A stretch of 64,000 bases of DNA from Armatimonadetes bacterium Uphvl-Ar1 (GCA_002162075.1 CP021423.1:2046001-2110000); one strand, 5' to 3'; positions 53,919-63,123 are shown, numbered from the stretch's first letter. The notes: generated by a model not told the origin, from the letters alone. Numbers and translations are program-made.

Positions 53919-55478
53919 ATGATCGGACTTGTTGCCACACTACTCCTGAGCCAAAACTCTCTTCAAACCGATTTTCGAGTCACCCCTTACCTTCTTGCTC
54001 CCCATAATCAATCCATCACAATAACTTGGTTCTCGCATAGTAACCAGCCTGGCACCCTCACTGTTGCCAACCAAAAATTCACTACTCGCCCCACCAAAAC
54101 CTCAATCCTTGATTACCACTCAATCGAAGAAGCCGAGCGATCAAAGTTTCCTGACATGGCAACAGGAACCCCTTACAAACATCAGGTTATCGTCAAAAAT
54201 CTGACCCCAAATACCACCCAGAGATACACTGTCACCCAGGGGAAATCCACCTATTCTGCCTCATTCAGAACCGCCCCAAAAGCCGATTCCGCAACTCCAA
54301 TCCGCATCGTTGCCATCGCCGATTGTGAAACCGAACCTGACGGCCGCAATATCTATCGCGAGTGGAGCACCGGAACTCAGCATCCCGATTCCACCGGACG
54401 CCCTGCTGACCAAAAGAATTACCTTGTCACGGAAACCCAAGGATTCATCGAAAACCTCAAATTCATCCGTCAATCCAAACCCAACCTGATCATGCTCGCT
54501 GGTGACATTGTCCAAGGCGGTGGATATCAGCGTGCCTGGGATGAGTTCTTTTTCCACACTGCCGGAAAATTCGATGACATCCTGGGATCAACTCCTCTCA
54601 TCCCCGCGATCGGAAACTGGGAAAACTTTGGTGCTCGCGTCGGAGGTTACGAACCATGGGCCGTCAAACTCGCCCGAGACAAGTACGCATCCTATTTCGA
54701 TGCCCCCGCCAACAACGTCCGCGAATACAAGAACTTCTATCACCGTCAAGACTACGGCCCGGTGACAATCATCACCCTCGATTCATCCAACGGTCTGCCC
54801 GACAACACCGACAACGACACCAACAAGAACATCAACGAGTCCACCTATCCAGGCAACAACTTAACCGATCTGAACCCCGGTTCAGCCCAGTGGAATTGGT
54901 GTATGGATCAGCTCAAAGAAGCACGATCAAAAGGACAAATCATTCTTGTGCAATTCCATCACATCCCGTATTCGAGTGGGGGCCACTCCCTCCCAACCTC
55001 GCTTCCCGACTCGTCCGGCCAAAGCGGTCTCGCCATGCGGGCTTATACGCCCTACTTCCAAAAGTACGGAGTGTCCGCCATCATTTGTGGGCACAACGAA
55101 TCCTTCGAGCGATCCCAACTGGGTGATATCCAAATCTACGATGTTGGTGTCGCCGGAGACGGTCTTGGTTCCTCAATATCCGACCGAGACCCCCGTCGCT
55201 TGAACCCTTGGAGAAAGTGGGTTGCCCACGTTGACTCAACCGAACTCTGGCGAGGTTCGCAACTGATCGACGGCGGCAAACATTACGGACATCTGGAAAT
55301 CGACATCATTCCCAGCCCAACTGAAGCCACGTTAACGTTTACTCCCGTCTATTCCTTCCCCGTCACCAACGAACAGGGCAAAGTCACCAAATTCGAGAGA
55401 AGAGTCTATAACGACCAAGTCACTGTCAATCATCCTCGTCCCAAAAAGCCCCTGGAAATCAAAACTCCCGGAACATAA
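53919..55478 (+). CDS. Secreted purple acid phosphatase-like metallophosphoesterase
   Basis: 519 residues, with signal peptide MIGLVATLLLSQNSLQ, an N-terminal Ig/FN3-like domain (about 20-120) as in purple acid phosphatases, and a calcineurin-like catalytic domain. Motifs in order: VAIADCETE, LAGDIVQGG, AIGNWEN, QFHHIPY, ICGHNESFE. Two positions deviate from the family: GNH(D/E) has Trp for His, and GHxH ends in Glu. So metal binding may be changed. It follows the phosphonate cluster by 88 bp on the opposite strand to the last hydrolase. Extracytoplasmic phosphate release is the likely role. Confidence 0.82.
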   Translation: MIGLVATLLLSQNSLQTDFRVTPYLLAPHNQSITITWFSHSNQPGTLTVANQKFTTRPTKTSILDYHSIEEAERSKFPDMATGTPYKHQVIVKNLTPNTTQRYTVTQGKSTYSASFRTAPKADSATPIRIVAIADCETEPDGRNIYREWSTGTQHPDSTGRPADQKNYLVTETQGFIENLKFIRQSKPNLIMLAGDIVQGGGYQRAWDEFFFHTAGKFDDILGSTPLIPAIGNWENFGARVGGYEPWAVKLARDKYASYFDAPANNVREYKNFYHRQDYGPVTIITLDSSNGLPDNTDNDTNKNINESTYPGNNLTDLNPGSAQWNWCMDQLKEARSKGQIILVQFHHIPYSSGGHSLPTSLPDSSGQSGLAMRAYTPYFQKYGVSAIICGHNESFERSQLGDIQIYDVGVAGDGLGSSISDRDPRRLNPWRKWVAHVDSTELWRGSQLIDGGKHYGHLEIDIIPSPTEATLTFTPVYSFPVTNEQGKVTKFERRVYNDQVTVNHPRPKKPLEIKTPGT

Positions 55479-55505
55479 GTGAAACCACTGCCAAAATAGA
55501 CCATA

Positions 55506-56342
55506 GTGCAACACCTGACTTTCCCTATTCGAAGCGACAAGGTCACAATGACCGTCGCGATTTCCGAGCACATCGTCTCCGCAACGTCTCCATTCCAAAC
55601 CATAGATATCTACCAATCCACCGAACTCGGCCGCATGCTCTTCCTCGACGGTCACGTTCAACTTGCCGAATTTGACGAACACGCCTACCATGAATCCTTT
55701 GCTCACATCCCCCTCAGCGGAATGGATAAGCCCCAATCCGCTCTCATTGTCGGCGGTGGAGACGGTGCCCTCCTCCGAGAACTTTGTCGCCATGAATCCT
55801 TCACCACCATCCATATGGTCGAAATTGATGAGATGGTCGTCGACACCTGCCAAACTCACTATCCTGAACTCAACAACGGCGCATTTCAAGACCCCAGAGC
55901 AACCATCTTTTTCGAAGACGCGTTCGCATTCGTCAAAAACCCACCCCAAAAATACGACGCGATCTACATCGACGCTACCGATGTCTATGAAGAAGAAGAT
56001 GGATCCCTCTCCGAGCAACTCTTCACCGAAACGTTCTACCAAGATTGCGCCAAAGCCCTCACCGAGAACGGCATCTGCGTCACCCAAGCCGACAATCCCG
56101 TCTATTGCCCCTACTCCGCCGGCCCAATCCTGACCCAATTCGAGAAAGCCTTCGGCAAAGCCGGATTCTACTGGTGCCAAGTCCCCTCGTTCGGCGGATA
56201 TTCCGGATTCGTCTGGGGAAGCCCCAACCACCATCCTGACCCGGTGCGCAAACTCTCCGCCAACCTCCAACTCAAGTATCTCAACGATTTGAACTACGCT
56301 CTCGCTCTCTCACCAATCCCATTTGGCGATCTGAGCCAATAA
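55506..56342 (+). CDS. speE: Polyamine aminopropyltransferase (spermidine synthase)
   Basis: 278 residues, starting at GTG 27 bp after the phosphatase gene. Seen: STELGRMLFLDGHVQLAEFDEHAYHESFAHIPL, LIVGGGDGALLRELCRHES (nucleotide-binding), MVEIDEMVVDTC, FEDAFAFVKN, YDAIYIDATD and GFVWGSPNHHPD. Transfers aminopropyl from decarboxylated SAM to putrescine or a similar amine. speD and speA are not in the window. Confidence 0.95.
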   Translation: MQHLTFPIRSDKVTMTVAISEHIVSATSPFQTIDIYQSTELGRMLFLDGHVQLAEFDEHAYHESFAHIPLSGMDKPQSALIVGGGDGALLRELCRHESFTTIHMVEIDEMVVDTCQTHYPELNNGAFQDPRATIFFEDAFAFVKNPPQKYDAIYIDATDVYEEEDGSLSEQLFTETFYQDCAKALTENGICVTQADNPVYCPYSAGPILTQFEKAFGKAGFYWCQVPSFGGYSGFVWGSPNHHPDPVRKLSANLQLKYLNDLNYALALSPIPFGDLSQ

Positions 56343-56431
56343 AACCACTAGGTTAAGACTCACTCTCTGTCAAATACCGGGCTTCAAGCATCCCATCTAA
56401 GGAACACCCCATCAACTGAGGTTCCTTCGGA

Positions 56432-57235
56432 ATGTTTGCTGCCCTTCCTTTCACCCTTGCGCTCATCACTTCGCCCCAATCCGGTTGGGAGACCAAGTCC
56501 AATACAACCAAAATCCCGTTTGAAGTCCACAACGCGGTCGTCAAGGCCCTTCAGGAAGCAACTGAAGCCCAGACCAAACGCGATTACCAACTCAGCCTTG
56601 CCCTGCTCCACGGAATCATCTACAACGATGGAGTTAAAATTGCCGTCGACCCAGACGGCCTCACCCCTACCCCCGCTGCCCGCCAGGGTCTAACCAATGC
56701 TCTTAACTCCTGGGACAAAGCCCTCGAAAAAGACAACCCCATCCAATTTGTTTCCGATCCCAAAAAAGCCCATCTCACTCTTCAATTTGTTGACAAAGTC
56801 CCCCGCTCCGGTCACGACGCGTTGGGTCTGATCGAACTCAAAAAGCGGTACTCGTGGAACCGCTCTCGGTACGAAATCGAGATTAGCGGCACAATCTTTA
56901 TCCAGACCCACTACAATCGCATCCCCCTTTCCGCCAGTCAATTCACCGAGGTCATCGCCCACGAACTCGGACACCTTCTCGGGCTTGACGATCTCAATCA
57001 AACCGGTCAGCTCATGGGGCCGATGATCCTCGATCAACCCGTCAGCGGTCCAAACGCCCGCGAAACCTATGCTGTCCAGATCGTCCGCTACCACGCCAAA
57101 ACCCAGTGGAACACCGTCGTCGATCTCATCAATGCCAGCAAGCAATCACAACCTGAAGCAGAATTCTTGTCCTACGAACAAGAATATCTAGCAACTTGTA
57201 CAGTGGGACGCCCTTGCAAATACGGCAAACACTAA
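56432..57235 (+). CDS. Secreted matrixin-like zinc metalloprotease
   Basis: 267 residues. N-terminal signal-like segment (MFAALPFTLALITSP). Zinc-binding motif HELGHLLGLDD at 177-187, preceded by ITFV-like strand IFIQTHY. The third ligand position holds Asp (HExxHxxGxxD), as in snapalysin-like enzymes, rather than the His of classical matrixins. A GPM(I) sequence about 10 residues later may act as the Met-turn. The prodomain is unclear. Role unknown; acts outside the cytoplasm. Confidence 0.8.
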   Translation: MFAALPFTLALITSPQSGWETKSNTTKIPFEVHNAVVKALQEATEAQTKRDYQLSLALLHGIIYNDGVKIAVDPDGLTPTPAARQGLTNALNSWDKALEKDNPIQFVSDPKKAHLTLQFVDKVPRSGHDALGLIELKKRYSWNRSRYEIEISGTIFIQTHYNRIPLSASQFTEVIAHELGHLLGLDDLNQTGQLMGPMILDQPVSGPNARETYAVQIVRYHAKTQWNTVVDLINASKQSQPEAEFLSYEQEYLATCTVGRPCKYGKH

Positions 57236-57259
57236 CTAGAGTCCTTAGAGGTTCTCAAA

Positions 57260-57475
57260 ATGGTCAGCTCATCAACAACCGCAATGGTTTCGACACTGGC
57301 CGGCCTGAAACGCCTTGAAGCTCAAATTCAGCGCGCCATGCTGGAAACAAGCGGACAGGCGCCACAGATGCCGGAACAATCACCCGAGAAAGTGGCAGAC
57401 ATGATGGAACACGAAGCAGCAAAGACTGCCGCCCGTGCCAAATCCGTCATGAGCAGCCTCGACATCTCCGCGTGA
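57260..57475 (+). CDS. Small helical protein of unknown function
   Basis: 71 residues, hydrophilic, mostly helix-forming: AMVSTLAGLKRLEAQIQRAMLE then MPEQSPEKVADMMEHEAAKTAARAKSVMSSLDISA. Starts with ATG with GAGG upstream (TTAGAGG). Followed by a similar small gene 24 bp on. No known domain; length, Ala content and order remind me of flagellar or surface-appendage accessory peptides, but this is weak. Confidence 0.55.
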   Translation: MVSSSTTAMVSTLAGLKRLEAQIQRAMLETSGQAPQMPEQSPEKVADMMEHEAAKTAARAKSVMSSLDISA

Positions 57476-57499
57476 TCAAACCAGGAGAAAAACCAACAT

Positions 57500-57712
57500 A
57501 TGTCAATCAACGGAATCGGCCCCGCCCTTGCAAGCCTGCACTCAGCCCAGTCGCTCGCCGCAGGCGCGGCTCATTCCGTTGCCACCCAACCCGAGCAGCT
57601 CCCGGACGCGCTCATTCAGCTCAACCAGGCCCAGCTCCAAACCCAACTTGCGGCCAAAGTGATCCAAACATCCGATCAAATGACGAAATCGTTAATCGAC
57701 ATGATCGCTTAG
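57500..57712 (+). CDS. Small helical protein, possibly flagellar/appendage-related
   Basis: 70 residues: MSINGIGPALASLHSAQSLAAGA, ending AKVIQTSDQMTKSLIDMIA. The last segment resembles the conserved end of rod/hook-type flagellar proteins (AKVLKTADEMxxxLLDI), known for coiled-coil core packing. SD AGGAG is present. It lies between another small gene and a MarR regulator. Without other flagellar genes nearby the functional link is a guess. Confidence 0.5.
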   Translation: MSINGIGPALASLHSAQSLAAGAAHSVATQPEQLPDALIQLNQAQLQTQLAAKVIQTSDQMTKSLIDMIA

Positions 57713-57746
57713 CCTCCATTATCCCGTCCCTCAATCAACAAACCCC

Positions 57747-58220
57747 TTGAAAGCCAAATCTGTCCACACTCAGAGGCGGTACTCTCGGCCCGTGTCGGAT
57801 TCCCAACTCGGGCCCCTAGTGGCCACCCTTTACGAACTGCAATCTGCGTACCTTGAGCCAAAACTCAAGGCCGCCGGAATCCGCTGGACAACCTTCCAAC
57901 TCCTTGCCGCCGTCATCGGCGCTGGGGATCAAGCATCCCAAGCCGAAATTGCCCGCCGCCTGGCCGTTGCCCCTGCAACCCTGTCCGAAGCTGTTCAAAC
58001 CCACGTCCGCCAAGGCCTCTTGATCCAAGCCCCGGCACCTACCGACCGCCGCAAGAAAATCCTTCAACTCACACCCGAAGCAAAACGAAAAATGTCAAAG
58101 GTCGCCGTCCATGTCCAAACGCTGGAACAGCTCCTCACTGCGTCCATCAGCCCCAAACTTATCGCTGAAACGGAAACCGCTTTGGAGAAAATGGTGCAAA
58201 ACCTCGAAAATCATCTCTGA
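57747..58220 (+). CDS. MarR family transcriptional regulator
   Basis: 157 residues from TTG (a GTG at 57792 is an alternative start). The winged helix-turn-helix is in TTFQLLAAVIGAGDQASQAEIARRLAVAPATLSEAVQTHVRQGLLIQAPAPTDRRKKILQLT (interrupted here and there), including the DRR wing. C-terminal helices for dimerisation follow. Its target may be the flanking small genes; no operator is clear. Confidence 0.82.
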   Translation: MKAKSVHTQRRYSRPVSDSQLGPLVATLYELQSAYLEPKLKAAGIRWTTFQLLAAVIGAGDQASQAEIARRLAVAPATLSEAVQTHVRQGLLIQAPAPTDRRKKILQLTPEAKRKMSKVAVHVQTLEQLLTASISPKLIAETETALEKMVQNLENHL

Positions 58221-58328
58221 AGGACTGGACCCCAACCGAAAAATCCTGGTAAAAGTACAAGATCAGCGGCAACTCTTGGGTCCATCTCACCGTCCCTAGT
58301 TGCTACAGGCACTAACTGAAGGGCAAAA

Positions 58329-58697
58329 ATGATTCGGATCGTCGGAGTTCAACCAAACGAAAACATTGGTCAAGAATTCGTGTTGCTACAAAATCAAGGC
58401 AACATGCGCATCAATTTGCGCGGCTACGCTCTCATCGCCGATTCTAACCTCTCCGATCCCCCGGGCCTCCAAAACGTCTTTGTTATCAACGAAGACATCA
58501 GCATCCCTCCGGGACACCATGCCGCCATCCGAACCGGATCTGGTACCTCCAACTGGTGCCACAAGCACGACGGCTATCATGTCTTTCACTTTTTCCTTGG
58601 ACGCAACACTCCCATCTGGGAAGCAGAAACCACCGTCCACCTTCTCACCCCCACCCACAAATTCGCGACCAAAAAAGTGGAAGTCATCCCCGTTTGA
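58329..58697 (+). CDS. Small lamin-tail-like (LTD) domain protein
   Basis: 122 residues, no signal peptide. Pattern GQEFVLLQNQGNMRINLRGYALIAD, then a proline/glycine stretch and ISIPPGHHAAIRTGSG, GRNTPIWEAETTVHLLTP matches the Ig-like LTD fold, in which the strand order is I.x.L.N.g...L.G..l.d. Binding partner unknown. SD GAAGGG lies 8 nt before ATG. Confidence 0.65.
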   Translation: MIRIVGVQPNENIGQEFVLLQNQGNMRINLRGYALIADSNLSDPPGLQNVFVINEDISIPPGHHAAIRTGSGTSNWCHKHDGYHVFHFFLGRNTPIWEAETTVHLLTPTHKFATKKVEVIPV

Positions 58698-58745
58698 GTA
58701 GATTTATGTTTCTAACTGACTGAAACCCAATCGCCTTGTAGTGCG

Positions 58746-58751
58746 TAATTT
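58746..58751 (+). promoter_or_regulatory. TANNNT -10 element 6 nt before the GTG at 58758
   Basis: TAATTT, GCAATC, GTG: same geometry as in the protease and other leaderless candidates. Confidence 0.5.
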
Positions 58752-58757
58752 GCAATC

Positions 58758-59642
58758 GTGTATCCCGTCGACCTTTTGAGCCTCTTGAGTACTGGGGACT
58801 ACGACCAGTTTCTAGTAGAGGTTAAAGGGCTCGCAAATGAAACAAAAGATGAGTCGATTGTTGACTTGCTTTTTGAAAGTTCATTAATCCACGATCGCTG
58901 TCTATACCCCCATGAGTACACAACCTGGAGATCATTCATTATCTTTGATGAAATGCACAGACTATTCAGCTTCATCAAGAAGGATATAAAGAATCGGACA
59001 AAGTACTTGAGCGCTCTGCATAGATACGTCTGCAAAGACATCGACACTAGCGATCAAATTTCTTTGATGATGAAAATTCGAGCACTATATGCTTTGCATT
59101 ATTTTGAAAGTAGTAGCGAATACTTTGATATGTTCAACAAACTTGATTTATCACCATTGCCCGATTCTGTGGTGCAGAGGTTCGAAGGGAAAATGCTCTC
59201 CGCTCAAAGAGACCCAGCGGGAATCACCCTCTTGGAGTCTCTGGTCGAGCAAAGCCAGTCAAGTATACACGTGATTGATTTGGCCAACGCATACGAATGG
59301 ATACATGATGCAAGATATTCTTACGAAAGAGTACGGGCAGAATTGGTGAAACGTCCTAGTGATAGTAACTTAGGAAACCATCTCAACTTTTTGAGCAAGC
59401 AGCTAGATTTGCTCGATCATGACTTTCTGCTAATAGTCAACTCACTTGGAAACGCAAGGTCAAGTAACATGACATTCTGGATTGAATCGAGGTTCTACAA
59501 CTACGGTAAGCTGAAGGGTGTTGGCATAATACTGAAAAAGCTTCTTGATGGCACGGACTTCAAGCGAGAGTGGTCAACAACATACTGCAAGTACTCTAGG
59601 TTCTATATCAAGAATTCTCACAGTCAAGGAATCAAGCCATAA
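58758..59642 (+). CDS. Unknown AT-rich gene, helical protein
   Basis: 294 residues, GTG start. Probably all helical, with repeats of about 30-40 residues that could be TPR-like, no membrane segment and no catalytic motif. A and T are strongly preferred at third positions and rarer codons occur (ata, aga), unlike the housekeeping genes around it, so it is probably a recent arrival. It ends exactly where the next gene's TAATCT element begins. No recognised family; a defence role is possible but unsupported. Confidence 0.6.
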   Translation: MYPVDLLSLLSTGDYDQFLVEVKGLANETKDESIVDLLFESSLIHDRCLYPHEYTTWRSFIIFDEMHRLFSFIKKDIKNRTKYLSALHRYVCKDIDTSDQISLMMKIRALYALHYFESSSEYFDMFNKLDLSPLPDSVVQRFEGKMLSAQRDPAGITLLESLVEQSQSSIHVIDLANAYEWIHDARYSYERVRAELVKRPSDSNLGNHLNFLSKQLDLLDHDFLLIVNSLGNARSSNMTFWIESRFYNYGKLKGVGIILKKLLDGTDFKREWSTTYCKYSRFYIKNSHSQGIKP

Positions 59643-59645
59643 TCT
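59640..59645 (+). promoter_or_regulatory. TANNNT -10 element 6 nt before the SDR start
   Basis: TAATCT overlaps the stop codon of the previous gene; CAAGAC then ATG at 59652. Confidence 0.45.
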
Positions 59646-59651
59646 CAAGAC

Positions 59652-60430
59652 ATGGCAAAACCCGCCACCCTCATCACCGGCGCATCCGGAGGCATTGGAC
59701 TCGCCCTCGCCGAAATCTACGCCAAGAACTCCCACCCCCTCATCCTCGTCGCCCGTTCCGAAGACACCCTCAAAGAAATCGCGGGCCGACTCCAAAAGCG
59801 ATACGATATCCCCGTAAAACCAGTCGCCCTCGATCTTTCCGCCCCCGGTGCAACCGCCGAACTCAATAGCCAACTCGCCGCCGACCAAACCCCGATTGAT
59901 CAGCTGATCAACAACGCCGGGTTCGCCAACTACGGTTCGTTCCATTCAATCCCAACCGATCGCCAACTAGGACTGATCGACCTCAACGTCCGAGTCTTGA
60001 CCGATCTCAGCCAGCGATTCATCCCCATCCTCCTCCAATTCCCCAATTCGCGCCTCGTCAATGTCGCGAGCACCGCAGCATTCTTTCCCGGACCCCACAT
60101 GGCTGCTTATTACGCGAGCAAAGCCTATGTGCTCAGCCTCTCAGAAGCCCTCGCCGAAGAGTATCGAACGACCCATCTTGCCGTATGCGCTCTTTGCCCT
60201 GGCCCACAAAAACTGGCTTCCAAGACCGTGCCCAAATGCAACGTTCAAGGCTAATGCAAGGCCAATTCATGACCGCCGACCAAGTTGCTCACGCCGCCTA
60301 CCTCGGAATCCAGTCCGGCGACCCCATCATCATCCCCGGCACAATGAATAGGTTCCTCACCTGGCTCCCCCGCGTCATGCCCCGAACCGCCCTCGCCCGC
60401 ATCATCGCCGGCGCCCAAGAACCTGTTTAG
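59652..60430 (+). CDS. Short-chain dehydrogenase/reductase, interrupted by one frameshift
   Basis: NAD(P)-dependent SDR of about 259 residues. Part 1: TGASGGIGLALA (cofactor loop), LINNAGFANYG, then the catalytic Ser in NVASTAAF and YYASKAYV (YxxxK). After ALCPGP the frame changes; the remainder TKTGFQDRAQMQRS ... GAQEPV is in the other frame. One base missing from the three-C run at 60203-60205 restores it. The YxxxK site is intact. Its last 4 bases overlap the end of convergent alkA-type gene. Substrate unknown. Confidence 0.85.
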
Positions 60431-61074
60431 TCCGAACTGCGAGGCCCACTATCAACCGCCGGATCCTCCAATGACCGCCACAAATAGTAACTCGCCACCG
60501 TCCGAAAAGGACGCCACCGCTCCGTAAACGCCACCATTTCGACCGCCTTCGGCTTCTCCACCCCCATCATCGGCACCAGCGCCTTCTGCAAACCCAAATC
60601 CCCTGGCGAAAAAACATCCGGCCGGCACAAATAAAACATCAAAAACATCTCCACCGTCCAAGCCCCCACCCCTTTGATCGGCAACAACGCCTCCCGAACC
60701 GCATCGTCCGACATCTCAAAAAGCCGAACTGGTGTCAAATCCAACTCATGAAATCGCTCCGCAATATTCAGAATATAAGTCGCCTTCTGCCGAGACAAAC
60801 CAACCCCTCGCAAAGTCTCCACATCAAAACGCAAAACATCCTCTGGTGCCATCCCCGCGTCCGTTCCCACCAATCCCGCAAACCGACCAAAAATCGTCTC
60901 CGCCGCCTTCCCCGAAAGCTGCTGAAACGTGATAATCCGCGCCAGCGCTCGGAACGGATTCTCGACCAATTCAAAAACCGGGCGGTCGTGAACCGCCACG
61001 ACCGGCCCCAAAAACTCACAACCCTCCAACTCCAAAAGAGCTGAATTCAAAATTTCTCTATCGGCAAGCGTCAA
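60427..61074 (-). CDS. AlkA-type DNA-3-methyladenine glycosylase
   Basis: 215 residues. HhH-GPD superfamily: LLPIKGVGAWTVEMFLMF is the helix-hairpin-helix, and the catalytic Asp lies in DVFSPGDLGLQKAL. Removes alkylated bases in base excision repair. Small form lacking the N-terminal beta domain of E. coli AlkA. Its start overlaps the PagL gene stop by 4 nt. Confidence 0.9.
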   Translation of the reverse strand: MTLADREILNSALLELEGCEFLGPVVAVHDRPVFELVENPFRALARIITFQQLSGKAAETIFGRFAGLVGTDAGMAPEDVLRFDVETLRGVGLSRQKATYILNIAERFHELDLTPVRLFEMSDDAVREALLPIKGVGAWTVEMFLMFYLCRPDVFSPGDLGLQKALVPMMGVEKPKAVEMVAFTERWRPFRTVASYYLWRSLEDPAVDSGPRSSD

Positions 61075-61673
61075 AATCGAACTCCAATGCTGTACTGAAT
61101 CGCATTAAATCCTTGGTTATCGTTATTCGTCGCCCCATTCGACATATGATGCCACCGAATACTAAAAACATATTCCTGACCCAAATATTCCGTCATCACC
61201 CCAATCCCAAAAAACGGCGTGCTGTTCAACTGGTTCGGCAAATCTTGAGTTGTCCGCTCTGCATAACTCACCCCCCACCCCAAATCCAAAAATGTCGTCC
61301 AGCCCGGAATGTACTCGTTCCAATACCGCGCGCCCAGCTTCACTCCCCATGTGTACATCGTATTCGCTGGATTTCCGTCCAACGCCGCCGCTCGAGTCGG
61401 CATGAAATACACCCCATAGAGAGCCTGAGCGGGGTTCGACTTAAATCTGAGCCTTGGTTCAGGCTTCAAATAGGTGAGTTGGTAGATCGAACCGAACCGC
61501 GCATCCTCCGAGCCAATCCACGCTTTCCCCTCGCTATAACCCGCCTCAAACGTCCAAAGCGTCTCTTTCACTCGAAACGCCTGCCTGTCATCATCGGCCA
61601 ATCCAACCGCCGCAAAACCAACCACGCACCCCAACAACCCTAGTCTCATCCCTGATATCTCTCGCATCCTCAT
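61071..61673 (-). CDS. PagL-like lipid A deacylase (acyloxyacyl hydrolase)
   Basis: About 200 residues, signal peptide MRLGLLGCVVGFAAVGLA followed by an eight-stranded outer-membrane barrel pattern (alternating aromatics). The end RWHHMSNGATNNDNQGFNAIQYSIGVRF (split here) carries the His-Ser pair (HxSN) of PagL near the last two strands. It would trim a 3-O acyl chain from lipid A; that implies an LPS-bearing outer membrane. Start at 61673 is the first ATG with a signal peptide. Coupled to the glycosylase gene. Confidence 0.8.
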   Translation of the reverse strand: MRMREISGMRLGLLGCVVGFAAVGLADDDRQAFRVKETLWTFEAGYSEGKAWIGSEDARFGSIYQLTYLKPEPRLRFKSNPAQALYGVYFMPTRAAALDGNPANTMYTWGVKLGARYWNEYIPGWTTFLDLGWGVSYAERTTQDLPNQLNSTPFFGIGVMTEYLGQEYVFSIRWHHMSNGATNNDNQGFNAIQYSIGVRF

Positions 61674-61758
61674 CTCACGACGTTCAAAGGTTACCGAACT
61701 GTTCCCGAGGGCCGGGTCGTTCAATCTGTCACAATTTGACACCCCCACCGGAACTGTT

Positions 61759-63123
61759 ATGGCTCTCCGCTTGCCCACCCTTGTCATTGTCGGCCGACCC
61801 AACGTCGGCAAAAGCACAATGTTCAACCGACTCATCGGCTACCGCCTTGCCGTGGTCGAAGACACGCCGGGCGTCACCCGAGACCGTATTTATGCCGAAT
61901 CCAAATGGAAAGACTGGCAATACCGAGTCGTTGACACTGGCGGAATCCTCTTCGGCGATGACGATCCCCTCGTGGATCAAATCCGCACCCAAGCCGAAGT
62001 CGCCATGGCTGAAGCCGACGTCGTCCTCTTCGTCGTGGATGCCATCGATGGCGTCCACACCGCCGACTGGGATCTCGCTGAATACCTGCGCGGATTCAAC
62101 CGGCCAGTATTCATCGTCGTCAACAAAGCCGACAACCAAGACCGAGTAAACGCCAGCCCCGAATTCTATTCCCTGGGCGTGGGCGAAGAAGTTTTCCCCG
62201 TCTCCGCCCTCCAAGACAAAGGCTTTGACAAACTCCTCGCCGCCGTGTTCGATGGCCTCGCCAAACACATGGCCCCCGAAGCCAACCCCGACGAAGAACT
62301 CCGCCTCGCCATCATCGGCCGCCCTAACGTCGGAAAATCTTCAATGCTTAACGCTTTCAGCGGCGAGCAACGCGCCATCGTCAGCGACATCCCGGGAACA
62401 ACCCGCGATGCCATCGACTCGCTCGTCGAATTCAAGGGCCATAAAATCCGCCTCATCGACACCGCCGGTATCCGCCGCCGTGGCAAAGTCCAAGGCAGTA
62501 TCGAATTCTATATGGTGCTCCGCGCCCAACGCGCTCTCGAACGCGCCGAATGCGCCCTGCTCGTCATCGATGGCGAAGAGGGCCTCACCGATGGCGACAA
62601 GCGAGTCGCAAAAATGTCTCTCGACATGGGCAAACCACTCGTCATCGCCGTCAATAAATGGGATCTCATCGAACCCCCAACCGGGCAACTCGGCAAAACA
62701 ACCGACACCAAAAAAGAGTTCATGCGCCGAATCCACGACGAGCTCCCCGAAATGAGCTACGCCATCATTCGATTCACCAGCGCTCTCGAATCAAAAGGCA
62801 TGGATGGCGTCATGAAAGCCGTCTTCACCGCCGTAGATAGCTGGAACTTCCGCCTCCCTACTGGCCCTCTCAACCGTTTGGTTCAAGATGCTCAGTTCGA
62901 AAAGCCCCTCACTCGCAAGGGTCAGCCATTCCGCATCAAATTTGCCACCCAACCCCAGAGCCGTCCGCCCACATTCGTCATGTTCTGCAACAACCCCGAT
63001 CTGTTCCACTTTAGCTACCAACGCTACATCACCAATCAGATTCGCAAAAAATTCCCCCTCCCCGGCACCCCAATCACCGTCGTCGCCCGCAAATCCGGCG
63101 AAGACAAAGACGACAAAGAATAG
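61759..63123 (+). CDS. der: GTPase Der (EngA), ribosome assembly factor
   Basis: 454 residues, complete. Two tandem GTPase domains: GRPNVGKSTMFNRLIG with DTPGVTRDR and NKAD near the start; then GRPNVGKSSMLNAFSG, DIPGTTRDAID, DTAGIRRRGK and NKWDLIE; and a KH-like C-terminal domain with GTPITVVARKS. Single copy, essential for 50S assembly. TTGACA lies upstream at 61736 as a potential -35. Confidence 0.97.
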   Translation: MALRLPTLVIVGRPNVGKSTMFNRLIGYRLAVVEDTPGVTRDRIYAESKWKDWQYRVVDTGGILFGDDDPLVDQIRTQAEVAMAEADVVLFVVDAIDGVHTADWDLAEYLRGFNRPVFIVVNKADNQDRVNASPEFYSLGVGEEVFPVSALQDKGFDKLLAAVFDGLAKHMAPEANPDEELRLAIIGRPNVGKSSMLNAFSGEQRAIVSDIPGTTRDAIDSLVEFKGHKIRLIDTAGIRRRGKVQGSIEFYMVLRAQRALERAECALLVIDGEEGLTDGDKRVAKMSLDMGKPLVIAVNKWDLIEPPTGQLGKTTDTKKEFMRRIHDELPEMSYAIIRFTSALESKGMDGVMKAVFTAVDSWNFRLPTGPLNRLVQDAQFEKPLTRKGQPFRIKFATQPQSRPPTFVMFCNNPDLFHFSYQRYITNQIRKKFPLPGTPITVVARKSGEDKDDKE

